From NCBI GenBank assembly GCA_010405405.1, contig MU004238.1:1254374-1318373 (forward strand): a stretch of 64,000 bases of DNA, given 5' to 3'. This DNA is from Microthyrium microscopicum. Lineage: Eukaryota > Ascomycota > Dothideomycetes > Microthyriales > Microthyriaceae. Positions 44,217 to 56,546 of this stretch are shown here, piece by piece. Under the pieces are notes generated by a model, which was not told where the DNA came from, searched no databases, and was given only the letters and a program-made list of their open reading frames with translations. The translations under genes were made by a program, and so were the position numbers. The number at the start of each line of letters is the position of its first letter. Within the stretch, counting starts at the first letter, position 1.

Positions 44217-46321
44217 GTTGACACTGTATGATATGAAGATGAGATACTCTCACGCTGAAGTTTAGCTTAGCGTAGGACAAAACTTTGAACTTATAAAATG
44301 TCAAGCAAGGTCAAGTATCAAGGCCAGATCAGGAATTCACAGGTGGACTCTTATTTATACACTCTAACTTGTGATATTACACATGAAAGAGAAAGAGCCT
44401 GACTGCGCCCATTGTGAACTGCTTCCACCTACCATTGCCGGAATGTCGAGGAAATCGAAGTCCCGAGAATCATTTAGATATCCAAGCATTTACTGCAGCC
44501 TGCATGATACCGGCCAGGCGTTGCAGGCTTGAAGTTGCAGAACAGGGCGACGTATGAGACCGGTGAAGATATGCTGGAGGGCTCACCGAGAGGAAAAGGA
44601 GGGAAGAGTGCAGGATTTTGCCTAGATTTGCCTATTCTTAACATTCGGCCAATGGATTCGAAAGTCTTGGTATAGCCATTGGCCAACTACATGAATTCCC
44701 AGATCTCGGTGAAGCACAGCAGACACTGCATCACTTGGATATCCTCAATTCTAGACAACAACATTTGATTCTGCCATATTCGGCGCGGCTACTGTACGTC
44801 AGTTCCAGACTTGGTAAGCAATTGCGAAGTCCGATAGATTCTTAAATTGAAAACCAACGACAAGATTTGGTCAATATGACCTCGTCTACATCAGTTCTAT
44901 GGCCACAAGGCTGAAGCTGCAGCCACAGAGAGTAATACACAGCAGCTTGTTTGTACTGGGAACGATTTTGACTGGAGGTTACGCGGCCGGGCGCTATCAC
45001 TTTTGTCCACATGGGAAAGATAAACTGTGGAACCGATCAAGAATGCCTTGAACACATAATTGATATTTCAAAGTACAGCAAATTATTTAGATCAATAGCA
45101 TGTTGTATTACGCCAGACGAACTTCGCCACTTCCATACAATACCACAAGGTTGACCGGAGGTGTCAAGGGTTGGAACATGTGCAACCTTTATGCATCTAG
45201 TCAAGCTCGTATAACAAGCATTAGGAGGCCCTCGTGTAAATAGTACCACCAACTCGGGGCATTGTTATCTGCGCCGGATGGAGTTATGCTAACGAGAATC
45301 CAGCCAGAGGCGGAACCAGATCGATTGACGAACCATTGGAGCAGATCGAATGCGGCTACCAATGAAATGTTTTGTTTCATATGGTTGTTGCATAGTGATC
45401 AATGACCGGTAGCATAACTTACGATCTGGCATCCAGCCTGGTGGTGTGAAGAGTTGACATCCGGCTAGAATGACTGTATCTTCTAAGCGTAGCCAAGTAA
45501 ACGCTGCATTCGGCTTTAAGAATCCGTGCTTTAGAGGTAGAGGATGCGGCTCATGGTGAAAGTCCCAGATAGGTCTCTCTTGAAAGCAAATGATAGCAGC
45601 TTGGCAGCGTACTCGAGCAATGGCATACGCTCGAAACAGATGAGACAGGTCTCTTATTTGCAGGCTTTTTCAGCCTGTCCAGGGCGTCGTCTTCCTGCTG
45701 TGATCATGTTGTTGCGATATTGGAAATGTCATACCTTGATGCGAGATAGAAGTAAGGAGTAAGGCAGACTTGCATATAACAAGTTCATTTGAAATCATGC
45801 AATCAGGGATACAAGCAAGAAAAAATATAGACTGATAGACTTTGTTACCCTTTCTTTTCTCATGACCCTCGTTGGTCATGAGGACCGATGCTGCAGAGCA
45901 TCGTGATTCCTTTTTGCTAGTGTACATACTTTACCTCAGCTGGTAGTTCAATTCTACCACGCAAAAGCTTTGTACCTCTGCTTCGTGCAACTCACCCGAG
46001 AGCTTACCCTGCTCTTAAAGTTACATAGGAGTAATAATACAAGTAAAGAAAAGAGAATAAACAATGAGACATCCTCTGACTGGAAGGGTATTTGTAGATC
46101 TTGGCCATAATATGGAAGTGGTGAAAGCGTGGGTATTTAGAAAATGTCTGGGCTGTGCTCGCAGTATGTGAGATGAGGATGGTCGACGGAATGCGATGTT
46201 GCCAGGAAGCCTGATTTCGTAATAGTTTGATGAGACAGAATGACAATCTTACCCATTGATGGTGAGAAGCAGGGGAGAGAAAGCGGCAATTACCTGGCAA
46301 TTACCGTTGAAAATGATGTTC
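44217..46321. other. Intergenic, no gene recognised
   Basis: About 2.1 kb between two minus-strand genes: upstream of the low-complexity gene and downstream of U1-70K. Only short ORFs without features. I looked for tRNA, 5S and snRNA signatures and saw none. Confidence 0.4.
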
Positions 46322-47664
46322 TTAGTATCTCCGTTTCGATCTCGAGTCGTCGTACTGGTCGCCTTCGTGCGGTCGCTTTCGGTGTTCATCCCGACCATAC
46401 CCACCTTCACGATCGCGGTCGCGATAATTGCCACCGCTGCTGCCGCGAGGAGCAACGGGCTCGCGATTGCTGCCACTTCCGCGGGCCCTATCATCGTAAG
46501 AGCGTCCGCCATTGCGATCCTCATACCTTCCATTGGCTCCTCGGTCTCCACGGTCGCTTCCACCCCTATCTCCGCCATAGCCACCTTCTCTCCGGGGTCC
46601 TCTAGGTCCAGATGGTGCGCCATCCGGGGCAATTGGAGGACCATTTCCGTTGGATTGGTAGCCCACTCCGTTTCTTCCGCCACCTCTATCTCCGCCAAAT
46701 CCTCCACGGAAGCTGCCACCTCGATCCTGGAACCCACCTGCGCCTCCTCGAAAGCCTCCGCCACGGCCGCCGCGAAAGCCACCGCCAAAGTCGCGCTGTC
46801 CTCGAAATCCTCCTGGGCCAGCTGGAGGTCCATTAAATCCTCCGGGTCCCATAGGTCTGGAGGAAAGGGCTTTCGTGTATCCGCGGCCGCCAAGCCCACC
46901 CCCGAAGCGACGAGGGCGCCAGCCATTAACTGTTCGACCTCTCTCTACATCGACTAGAACACGACGATCTTTGATACGTATACCATCGGTTTCCTTGTAC
47001 GCGGCTGTTTCGTGTCAGTTCTGAGCATTTACGCTTACCTGCAATGAGTTATTGGTTATATCTTACCCTTCATATCACTTTCACGTTCAAACACAACGAA
47101 AGCATAACCTTTCTGTTTCTTCTTTTTTGGGGCATCTTTATCAGCGAATGGGTTAGTGACGATCCGAATCTATGCAAGTTAGTACGGTTAATGGATAGAA
47201 CACGAGATTGCATACTCTTTCAATAGGACCAAATCGTCCAAACTCGTTTTCAAGATCTTTGACTTCAGTGTCATAGTTCAAACGAGCAACGAATAAGGTC
47301 TTGTAAGCATCGCCGAAACCGCGCTTCTTTCCCTCTTCTGTGGGATTGTCTACACCATTGTGTTAGTACTAGATTTGTATCGAAAGATCCGGTAAAGCTT
47401 ACACTCTTTGATATCTACTGTAAGCATTTTCTCCAGCTTTTCTTTGCGTTCCAGCTTGCGTCGATCGCGACGCTGTAGCCAGCTCTCAGTAGGGTTGTAA
47501 ACATCAGTAGCTTTGTATTCTTCGAGAGCCTGCAGATATTGACCAACACCTTCTACTGGAGCAGTGCGTCGCTCTCCGGGCGCATGATCGCAAGGAAGAA
47601 GGTAACGCAAGGGTGGCCGTGGAGTGAAGAGCGCAAGTAGATTCGGCGGAAGTTTGTCGGTCAT
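46322..47664 (-). CDS. SNP1: U1 snRNP 70 kDa protein
   Basis: Exons (minus) 47664..47403, 47349..47216, 47169..47067 and 47004..46322; introns of 53, 46 and 62 nt; 393 aa. It binds stem-loop 1 of U1 snRNA and helps 5' splice-site recognition. The N-terminal U1-70K region shows [20 protein letters not shown] and the helix with [12 protein letters not shown]. The RRM follows, with RNP2 TLFVARL at 105-111 and RNP1 KGYAFVVF at 152-159; the spliced exon joins give [15 protein letters not shown] and RIRIVTNPF. The usual [20 protein letters not shown] lies after the RRM, then [12 protein letters not shown] and a long Gly/Arg (RGG-type) tail. The glycine-rich tail also opens false long frames on both strands. 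Confidence 0.94.
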
Positions 47665-48021
47665 TGCTGCGGTCCGCGATGAATTGTACGGCGAATGGTC
47701 AAGTGTCGCTAGTTGTCCTGCATATCTCAGCGCTCAATAAAGATGCGCTGAAGTTCTTGGAGATGAAGGAGAGATGGATGGATGAGTATCAGGCAGCTGT
47801 CATCTGTCGCGTTGCAAAGGAGTTTTGGAGTTTCACCCTTTGAGCGCGCTAGATTCATCACGTGCTAGCGTTTGACGCCTAAACTTTTTGCAACAGCCGC
47901 GGATCAGCAATGGAAAAAGGATCACATACGCCGACTCTTGTGACTTTACTCCAGGCCACCATTACAGCTCACTCCATGACATACACTCCAATCTCAGAAC
48001 GATCGAGTCATTGAGGTAGAC
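47665..48021. promoter_or_regulatory. Shared region between U1-70K and mL43
   Basis: 357 bases between two divergent ATGs. It must hold both promoters. No individual motif can be called with confidence. Confidence 0.4.
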
Positions 48022-48522
48022 ATGGTAGTGAGAGCAATTCACGCCGTGTCCAAGCCGCAGGTATGCTCTGTACAGAATGCGACAACAACTTCACTTTACT
48101 AACACTAGCAGAATGGCGTGGGCGCATTCGTGGTCCAATGCAAGAAACTCGAGTTTTACTACTGCGACTGGGCTGGCTCTTCCAAGGGAATGAATTCATT
48201 CATCCGCCATCAACTTCCCCTCTTCGCTCAACGAAATCCACAAGTCGAGATGACTGTCACGCCTAGGCCACGCAGACACCCGTTCGTACGAGCATCATAC
48301 GTTAATGGTCAAGCAAAAGTCGTTTGCCTGCGAAATCTCGAGAAACTTCAGATACTCGACAAAGTCCGGCTGATGAAGAGCGACAACGGCGAAAAGCTAA
48401 AGCGAGTCAACAAGCCAGTCACCAGTATCAATGACGGCGTTCGAGGCATATTCAGTCATTTGCACAGCAACAAGTTGAGCATCGGTCTGGAGGGCATGGA
48501 GCTCAAGAAAAAGAAGAAATGA
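48022..48522 (+). CDS. MRPL51: Mitochondrial large ribosomal subunit protein mL43
   Basis: Exons 48022..48060 and 48112..48522 with a 51-nt intron; 149 aa. The 13-codon first exon gives MVVRAIHAVSKPQ and joins NGVGAFVVQCKKLEFYYCDW. Then comes the conserved thioredoxin-fold region of mL43: GSSKGMNSFIRHQLPLFAQ, NPQVEMTVTPRPRRHPFVRA, SYVNGQAKVVCLRNLE. The C-terminus is lysine-rich, ending GMELKKKKK. Size and motif order agree with yeast Mrpl51. The protein belongs to the mitochondrial 54S subunit. Confidence 0.9.
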
Positions 48523-48930
48523 AGGGCTGCTCAACTCCATCATGAAAGGTCGCACGCAGATGCAAGAATCACGAGCCTGACATACATCTGACCCTACGGG
48601 GGTATTTGTTGCATTATCCAAGGCCTTGGATGCCTACAGACAGTCACTGTGTATGGGCGAGCATATAATCCAGATATCTGGGCAATCAGAGGCCTATAAA
48701 AGCTCGGGTAAAGCGTTGATACCCAAAGCTCAAGCAGTGTATTATACTGTACAAATAGAAGATCATATTACACGTCGCTTGACTGCCTTGTGTACTCGAG
48801 TTTCCCATGCAGGACGGTTCCAACAACAGTTGAACGGAAGATAGAATATCACGTAAGGATATCCACGGCCAACGAGTAACAGACTGTATGTATGTATGCA
48901 TGGTATTATTCGCTTCAAATATTGTCTATT
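48523..48930. other. Intergenic between converging genes
   Basis: About 410 bases, 3' regions of mL43 and the carboxypeptidase gene. Nothing recognised. Confidence 0.45.
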
Positions 48931-50530
48931 CTATGTTGATGATAGGGGCTCTTTCTTCATGGTTTGAACAAACGCCTGCAGAGCGATCTCAGGTTCTAGA
49001 GCCTCAATTAGCAACAAGATCAACAAACACGGATAGTGAATGTAACTTACGATATGCTGGTACCGTGTGACCAGCGTTATAAACCCGCAGGAACGCCAAA
49101 TTCTTAACCGTCTTGAACGATCCCTTCTCCTTCCCATTGACCTTATACGGCTGCAAAGCTCTCGATTTGAATTCCGCCTGGCCTGGATATTTGACATCGT
49201 TCGCGGTATAGAAGTTGCCCATCCAATTACAGATCCAATCCGAATCGCCTGCCCATACCAAGACTTGTGCTCCACTATTCACAACTTCCTCCAAAGCGCC
49301 CAAGAAGTTCCTCGAATCTGCTAATACGTTAGAAACTGTTCTCCATCATCTCCGGCTCCATATTCAGACTTACCATCGCCTGTACTTTGGAACCTCGCTT
49401 GTATCTGTCTTGGACACTCATTGTACTTCTGCTTCGCTCCAATCATCGTCTGAACCGCCGGCTGCTGCAACCACTTCTCATATGTCTGCGGTGGCCACTT
49501 GCCACGCCTCCCCTTGCGCACATCATACACATCAAAGTCGCCCGCCATACTAATTGGGCTCTCTATGCCAATCTTGCAAGTATTCATTGCACTCCTACAC
49601 GACGCGTCCGTCGAGTCCGCCCAGCATTTTTTCAGCGCTGGCGCACAACTCTGTTCCAACAGCTGCGTATACCGTCCCGCTGTAGTTGAGCTGATCAACG
49701 GCTTATGCGAATTGTTCGCCGCAAAGTCAATCATGCCCTTGTAGGCATCATACGGATTGACCCACGCATTGTTTATGCCGAGGGCGGAGAAGTTTATCTT
49801 GGTGGCGTTGATTTTGCCAGAGGCTATGGCTTTGTTTTGGTCGAGAATGTATTTTGCGAAACCAGGACCGTAGTGGCCACCGTAAGACTCGGTCCAGATT
49901 GCAAACTCGCGGGAGGTGTATTCGGGGAATTTGGCGTAAAAAGCTTGTATCAGGTTCCAAATGAGTTTGGCGGCGCCCGTAGTTGAGTCGACGGTGCTGC
50001 TGCCGGTGCTGAAGCCGACGCCAATGGGTTGGTCAATGTAGAGCATATTGGCGTAATCGTTCCAGGAGTATGGGTTGTTGGATGGCTTGTCCATGGCTTC
50101 GCCATTGTTCCAGGAGCAGGGGCCATGTTCCTGAAAAGCACATTGTCGGTGATGGCTATGAAGAGTGCTGAATTGGATAACGTACCTGGAATAGCCCGAT
50201 CATGGACGAACAGCCAGGTCCGCCATTGAACCAGGCTGCCAAAGGTGCCTTCTCTGGATCTTTCCGCGCTTCAAAGAACCAGAACCACATGTTCATGTTC
50301 GCTCCCACTGACAGGTACCCACTGAACTGCTTAACCTGCTTATTCTCCTCACACAAGCCCGGATTCGAAGTAAACTCCAATGTAGAGCCCGTCTCCGCAT
50401 GCTCAAATATCGTCACCGTCGCGCCATTTCGCTTGAATATCCGAGTCGTTGATCCCTCTGGCTGCTTCTTCTCAAATAGTCCACCCGCCGCCGCCAATCC
50501 CGCCAGTGCCAAAAGTCCAAGAACACGCAT
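48931..50530 (-). CDS. Secreted serine carboxypeptidase (S10 family)
   Basis: Exons (minus) 50530..50186, 50130..49374, 49320..49051 and 48995..48931; introns of 55, 53 and 55 nt; 478 aa. Signal peptide MRVLGLLALAGLAAAGG. Substrate-binding WFNGGPGCSSMIGLFQEHGP spans the first splice. The catalytic Ser is S197 in WTESYGGHYGP, the catalytic Asp is in VWAGDSDWICNW (about 393-395) and the His is H452 in YNAGHTVPAY, so the triad is complete. The spliced C-terminus YQPEIALQAFVQ is typical. Several NxS/T sites are present. It resembles fungal carboxypeptidase S1/CPY-type exopeptidases acting outside the cell or in the vacuole. There is no propeptide as long as in yeast CPY, which favours the secreted S1 type. 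Confidence 0.93.
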
Positions 50531-51866
50531 CCTGTAGACCTGCCCACGAAATGAACTATGCAAGAAGGGTCGAGACGTGTCCAGTGGCAATGCAACGAAC
50601 GTTTGAAGCGAACACACCGGAAATGAGAGACAAAGTTGAAAGTAAACCACCGCTATCGTGCTCTCAGGGATTCCATTGAGCATTAATATCACCGCCACGC
50701 GCCGAGTACCCCAGCATTGGCTCTGTCGGAGCTTTTACAACTGTGCCTGCTTAAACTCTACAGCACCAGGGTCCAGGGCCAATGCCCTTCTGGGGAGATT
50801 ACGTACTGGCCAGTTTGCCATGGACTAGGCATAACTAGTTCGAAGAGGGACAATGCTTGGCTATCAAATGTACATTTGAGTATTTAGCAAAAGATGAGGA
50901 CGCGGATGGTAGGGTAAGCTTGCTCGCCGCGTAGGATATTGATTGTGAGCTAGGGCAGAATCGCACTATTCCCCGAAGATTCAAGATTTCGATTGATATG
51001 TTCCCTTACGTTACGCAGATGAGGCGAGACGCCAAAAGATTGGAGTGGAAACTTGCCCAGAGATCGACTTTGGGAATCTAATTTATTCGCTATCTGATTA
51101 TGGATCAGACGGAATATACCAAGCACTCTGGGGGACATGCTAGCGAGAGAAGCTGCGAGTAGGGGCAGGGCTTGTTGATACTAGAAGCTATGGTCTTATA
51201 TAGATATCGGCCCGATCGCTGACCACTCGTGTACAGTTAGTTTGAGCTTCCTTTAATGACAGATCCTGGAGCGCCACAAGATCAACACCAGTATGTGCCT
51301 ATAAGCAGGCAAGGCACTGTCAGGGGCGCCGAATCTAGTTTTAGTATCCTTGCATTTTATACCACTGACATATCAGTAGTGAGGTGTAACTTACGCCTGT
51401 GGGAACATGGGAAGCCAACCTGAACGATAACTGAATTGCGAAAGGCAGTAATTATCAGACTTAGCTATCAACTAGCTATTTCGCGTAAGCCTTGTGTCCC
51501 TCATATTCCAGCTCCATCTTTTTACACCCTCCTTCGAGATGAGAATGATACTTGACTATCGTCCCACGCCCGGCTAGCACTGCTGGCTCCACCGCTCCCA
51601 GTATGCAAGAAAAGAGAGAATTACCCCCTGAGATATAAAACACGTCAAAAACAAGGGTATCGTCGTATACGCGAACTCTAAAAGCCGAGATATTAGGAAA
51701 ATCGTGAAGGAGTATCAATCGTGTGTATAAGAATGATGACAAGGTAAATATGTGAGTTGAGAATGGGAAGCGGCATGTTGCTGGCAGGCAAGTGTGCATT
51801 TGAGCAGCAAGTTTGACATAGTTTGTTTGTCGTTATTAAATTGTCGGAGTCGGAAGGTGTGAAAGG
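50531..51866. other. Intergenic: carboxypeptidase promoter and wc-1 3' side
   Basis: About 1.3 kb. A 107-codon minus-strand frame at 51476-51799 directly downstream of wc-1 has an ATG but no recognisable domain; it may be 3' UTR and is not called. Nothing else seen. Confidence 0.4.
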
Positions 51867-54800
51867 CTAGCGCTTCTCCGTGGGCTCTTCTAGCTCCTGG
51901 ATTCTGTGAGGTAGACCACTAGGTATGTTCATGCGCTGGGATTTCTGAGAGACAGGCTCTGGTGTTCTATCCTGCGAAGTGTTTCGCTTGTCTGGAACAC
52001 TCGAGTGTCCTGTGGTTGGAGTGGCAGAATTGGGTGTTATAGACTTTGTAGTCGCGAGGCTGGTGCTGCTCGTGTCCCGCTTCAAGGTTGCCGTCTCAGT
52101 GGCTTCTTTCATGGTGTTCAGGGGCGAATGAAAATTGTGAGAAGCTGGGGATTCAGAATCTTTGCTGGCTTGTGAGCCATCGGCTTGTGAGACAGTGTGT
52201 CGATCTGATGTTCGTGGGGAAAGTCGTCCTTGCTATGATATAAGTTAGTAACATGTGGAAAATCTTAGCACGCAATATATACCTGTTTGGCCCAGCGGAG
52301 ACCACAGCTGTTGCAAAGATCACGATTTCCGCTTGGTCCTCTTCGCCATTCGGGCGTTGATATTGTATGACAGTTTGCGCAGTCTTTTTGCATCATGCCC
52401 GCGCCCCGACGTCTCTTGCGCTTTTTCTTTGAGGCCAAGAGCTGTTGCACTTCTTCTGCCAGAACGCGATTCCTCCTTTCCAGTTGGCGCAACTCAAACT
52501 GCCAGCTAGAGCTTTTGGTGGTCTTCAATTCGTCAAAGGCATTCTCTTCTGATGCCAAACTTTCGTCTTGGTGCCCTAGAGGAGTAGCGAGCGCACCGGC
52601 CCGTGAAACGATAACCCCCGTTGTGGTTCGGAACTTATCGTTCATAATAGTGGAACTCATGGAGACTGGCGTGCTGCTACCCAGAGAAGGGCCATCTACA
52701 GATCGACCATGAGACGTCACCGAACCAGTTGATCTCATCGATTCAACTTTAAGTCCCGCTAAGGAAGGTCGACTTATGGAACGTTGATACTTTATGAGTC
52801 GAGTTTGGCCAATGACAAAGGTCGGCTTCTGTCCCTCCACAGCATCACCAGGATAGAGCCACGTGTGAGCCTGGAGTACCTGGCCCCTCCGGTTGATTGC
52901 TTCATGTCGTAGTGAGGCACTTTTGCCTGTGAGAACAAGAGTAAGAATCCTATCAAACTCGGCTTTGGATTCTGCTCGCATTATGTTTTGCATGTTGGTG
53001 CCCATCAACTCATCGGGATGTTTGTCGAGTAATCCCTTGACGTGACTCGAGACATAGAGAAACATGCCCGTTGTTGACAGCTTGCTCCACATCTCGTGGT
53101 CACCTATGCCACCTGCCGTCATTATGATGGCTTTGCTCAATGTGTAGACAGGCCTCGTCCGGCCCACTAAAATGATGCACTTTTTGCCCTTGCCATGGTC
53201 GGTATGTAAGCAACCGTGACTCTCGAACCAGACGTAGCCGTTCTGCTTGCGACGAATCCGGAACACTACGCTGACGGATGAGCCGCTCTGAGTGTCCTTG
53301 AGCTCTCTCGTGACTGGAACGATGTCGCTAGGGTGACAGACAGATGATAGTGCGGTACCGACTAGTTCAGAGGGGTCGTATTCGAGAACTTTACCACATG
53401 CGGGCGATAAATACAGAAACAGTCCCTTCAACGATAAGACATGGATAACGTCATCAGAATTCTCGAGAATCATCTTCTCGACCATTCGCTTAGAGTAGTC
53501 ATTGTCGCTTGAACCGAGAGTTGAGAGTATTGTAGACACTTCGTCACGAGATATTGATTGACCTTGATCCATGATCGTTGCAGGATCAGGAGGTGCTAAT
53601 GTATATGCTTGTAAATTTGGGTTGCGCTGATAATTCATTGAATAAGTTCCGTCTGGATTTCGCGCAGACACTGCGGTCGGGTTTTCGACTAGATCAACTT
53701 GGAACCCCACGAACTGCAAAGCTTCTCCGTTTCCGTCCAAGAGAGGAATCATTGTCAGAAGGTTCATGAACGGTTGCCCTCCTTTGCGGTAGTTGATTAA
53801 GCTGATTTGTGCTTCAGTGCGAGTGGTGATGGAATTCTTCAGATAAAGCACTGAATCATCATCACAATACTTGCGCTTGACACCGGATTCGACCTTTCCA
53901 TCGGGAGACTGGAGAAATCGGCAGTTTTGACCTATGATTTCGTACTTGTTGTACCCAGTCAGTCTTTCAAAACTGTCAGAGCAGTAAATAATTGGATTAT
54001 CGTGCGATCTGGCGTCGCATACTACGAAGGCGCAAGACAGATCAACAGCTCCGATTTGGATCTGTGGGTTCTTTCTGGTATGCACCCGAAACTAATAGCG
54101 TTAGCATGACTGGTTTAAGCGACGCCTGATCTGTTCCATTACCAATGTGTCCAAGAGATTGTAACCACTTGGCGCATATATATCTCGGTACTGATTTGTT
54201 TCCATGTGTGGTTTAGCACCTAACATTGTTGATGGCCATCCACCTATATGAGTTGTTAGAGCTCTGACTTTCTTGAAAAGGTAATTTTCAAACCTTCAGG
54301 TTCGCTCCAGGGTAATGATAACCCCCCTATAGTGGACATTTTAGGTGGCTGAGAGCTTTTGGTCTTCGTAGAAGCTGTACTGGTCGTTGCGGGCCGTTTA
54401 TCGGCCGTTGATGCTATGGCGGAAGAGACAGTTACTGTTGTCAGAGGGGCGGCTTGCGAATAAGACGATGCCTGTGTAGTTATTGGCATCATTTGGAAGT
54501 CGCGTGAAGCGGTTGAAGTCAATATGGTGTCCAGTTGTGCCCCATTTTCCATATTTTCTCCTCCGATACTCTGTTGTTGTCCATAAACCGTATTATCAAA
54601 GGTCCCGTTCATAGGTGCTGTGAAAGTGGGAGAACCGAACTGTTGCGCTGAGAACATATCGTTCATCCTACTGATGTCTGCATCACTCATCATGGTATTC
54701 ATATCCAAACCCATGTTTCCCGGGTTGTCTGGAAAAGGATTGTTGAAATCGGTATCGTAAGGCGATGGAAAAACATCACTAGTGGCGGAGAGTTGGCCAA

Positions 54801-55266
54801 ATGCCATGGCGCTTGGGTATTGTGTATTAACCGACAAGCCGGTCATTGATATATCCTTGGGTTCCATCTCGGGCATCTGATTGCTGTACTGATTGTTCAT
54901 GGATTGCGCAAAATTGGGATTCATGGACGGGTCGAAGGTGAACTGGCTTAGCGAACCGCTGGGTTGCTGGTTCATGTATTCAACCATAGATAAGCGGCGC
55001 ATTCCTGGATCGACAGTATCAGATCCGCTGGAGAAAGCCATCGGAGGGACGCTTTGCCTTCGTGGTTCCTTGTGATTCTTTTGCAAGTCGACGTCGGGGT
55101 TCATGGTGGACTGCTGCCGCTCCGAGTCGGCTAGGTTTTGCATTGAGCCTCCCAAATCCATGACTCCGAGGGCCATCTGCCGCTGGGCAGTCGATTGTTG
55201 TTGGACATTAAGAGATTGTTGTGAATTGTTTTGATAAGCGGGATCGAAAGGGTTGAAATTGTTCAT
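51867..55266 (-). CDS. wc-1: White collar 1 blue-light photoreceptor and GATA transcription factor
   Basis: Exons (minus) 55266..54294, 54243..54143, 54091..52283 and 52232..51867; introns of 50, 51 and 50 nt; 1082 aa. The ATG at 55266 ([12 protein letters not shown]) is used; codons upstream in this frame begin at TTG. The first 325 residues are Gln/Asn/Met/Ser-rich and probably activate transcription. GGWPSTML then [15 protein letters not shown] lead into the LOV domain at about 365-480: [14 protein letters not shown], the photoadduct cysteine C415 in [12 protein letters not shown] and FVGFQVDL. Two further PAS domains follow (about 555-665 and 680-790). The basic KKRKRRRG is a likely nuclear signal and the GATA finger has Cys 929/932/951/954 (CX2CX18CX2C). 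With WC-2 it forms the light-responsive complex and feeds the clock gene frq in Neurospora. The first donor (GTTTGA) is weak but the joined protein fits. Confidence 0.96.
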
Positions 55267-55624
55267 TACGCGCAGAGGGAAGAAGGAGTGGTAGACGAGG
55301 GAACCACTGGGGAGAAAGGAAGGGAAGAGCGGCAACTAGGATGGATTCTGGAACTGCATTCGACCCTGGGTGCCTGGGTAGCGCAAAATAGAGGCAGCGT
55401 GCAGGGTGTCTTGGTATGGCCGACAGCGTGGGCCTTGGGCCTGGCTGCTAACAAAGTCTACTACTGTGTCGTAGCACCTGTTGGTCGCGAGCGGTCATGT
55501 GCTGGGATATCATAGAAAATACAGTACGGCTTCCAGACAGACAAAAAGGATCAAGCAAAACCTTTTGGGCTTGGAATTGACGATAGATGAAGATGGAGGT
55601 TGAAGGGATTGATGAGCCGATATT

Positions 55625-55875
55625 GAGTATGGTAGATGGAGTATGGTAGATGGAGTATGGTAGATGGAGTATGGTAGATGGAGTATGGTAGATGGAGTAT
55701 GGTAGATGGAGTATGNNNNNNNNNNNNNNNNNNNNGAGTATGGTAGATGGAGTATGGTAGATGGAGTATGGTAGATGGAGTATGGTAGATGGAGTATGGT
55801 AGATGGAGTATGGTAGATGGAGTATGATAGATGGAGTATGGTAGATGGAGTATGGTAGATGGAGTACGGTAGAGT
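55625..55875. repeat. 14-bp minisatellite, GAGTATGGTAGATG
   Basis: Six perfect copies (55625-55708) plus 7 bases, then 20 N, then nine copies (55736-55861) followed by a degenerate GAGTACGGTAGAG copy. One copy at 55820 carries a single G to A change. Otherwise the units are identical, which suggests recent expansion or strong homogenisation. Because the run of N is inside the array, the true copy number is unknown and probably larger. Confidence 0.97.
55716..55735. other. Assembly gap of 20 N inside the minisatellite
   Basis: Exactly 20 undetermined bases within the tandem array. The length is probably a placeholder. The repeat resumes at unit start after the gap while the unit before it is cut at 7 bases, so phase across the gap is not informative. 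Confidence 0.99.
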
Positions 55876-56546
55876 AGAGAGAGCAAAGTGGAGAGCACGA
55901 GATGGGTACCGGGCAGCGAGCGAGACTGGCGAATACCATAAGGCAAGAAGAACATGCGTGGTGAATAAGCGCGGAAAGGTCAATCATACACCCAATTCAG
56001 CACGCGACGAGGGGACCATAGCGACTAAACATGGTAGATTGGGTAGATTACCGACTGAACATCTTTTTAAGCTTTAGAGAACATTGAATTACACGAGCTG
56101 TAGCAGCTGGCAAGCATACAGTGCATAGTTCGTACCAAACCATTACGTTTTAATGAAGCAGATTATAAATATAGCTGTATGTACCTATTGTACGGAATTT
56201 ATCGAGGGCGAGGCGAGCATCAAGATGGCAATCTCAATTGCCATCAATCAAACCATACGATCGTCATACATTAAATCCTCCTGTGCTCCTGTGCAAAAAG
56301 TAAGCAGGGCAGGCATCCAGGCATACCAGGCCCCAGGGTCAATTGAATTATTGTAAAGAAGCAAGTTTGCCTGTGCAAGCATTGATGAGCTCGTGAAAAG
56401 GCTTAAGCGCGCGACAATATCGTCAGGGTCTAGCGCTAGTATTTGCCAATCAGCATGTGAATGCTCTTTTTCTTTGATCAGAACCACCAGTCAACTTTCT
56501 CGTGCTCAATTGAAAGCATGGTCTTGTAATCTCTAAATCAGAAACT

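Larger units (their letters stand above)
55267..56546. promoter_or_regulatory. Divergent region between wc-1 and uS2m, with minisatellite
   Basis: About 1.28 kb that must hold both promoters. The 14-bp tandem array at 55625-55875 sits 359 bases or more upstream of the wc-1 ATG. Long minus-strand frames here arise only from the repeat, whose unit has no stop in any of the three frames on that strand. Confidence 0.5.

Noticed and set aside
44655-44680. GAAAGTCTTGGTATA shared with the sequence near 24766
   Set aside because: A 15-base match between two places in 64 kb is about what chance predicts, and the flanks do not align.
45931-45970. TTACCTCAGCTGGTAGTTCAATTCTACC looked tRNA-like in part
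   Set aside because: No acceptor stem or anticodon arm can be drawn around it.
46249-46957. Long plus- and minus-strand frames of 225-233 codons over the U1-70K tail
   Set aside because: By-products of the Gly/Arg-rich coding repeat in exon 4 of U1-70K.
51476-51799. 107-codon minus-strand frame just downstream of wc-1
   Set aside because: Has an ATG but no recognisable motif, lies in the expected wc-1 3' region, and could be chance.
55448-55987. Three long overlapping minus-strand frames rich in repeated YSIYHTPSTILHLP
   Set aside because: They are produced by the 14-bp minisatellite, which lacks stops in all three frames on that strand, and they cross the run of N.
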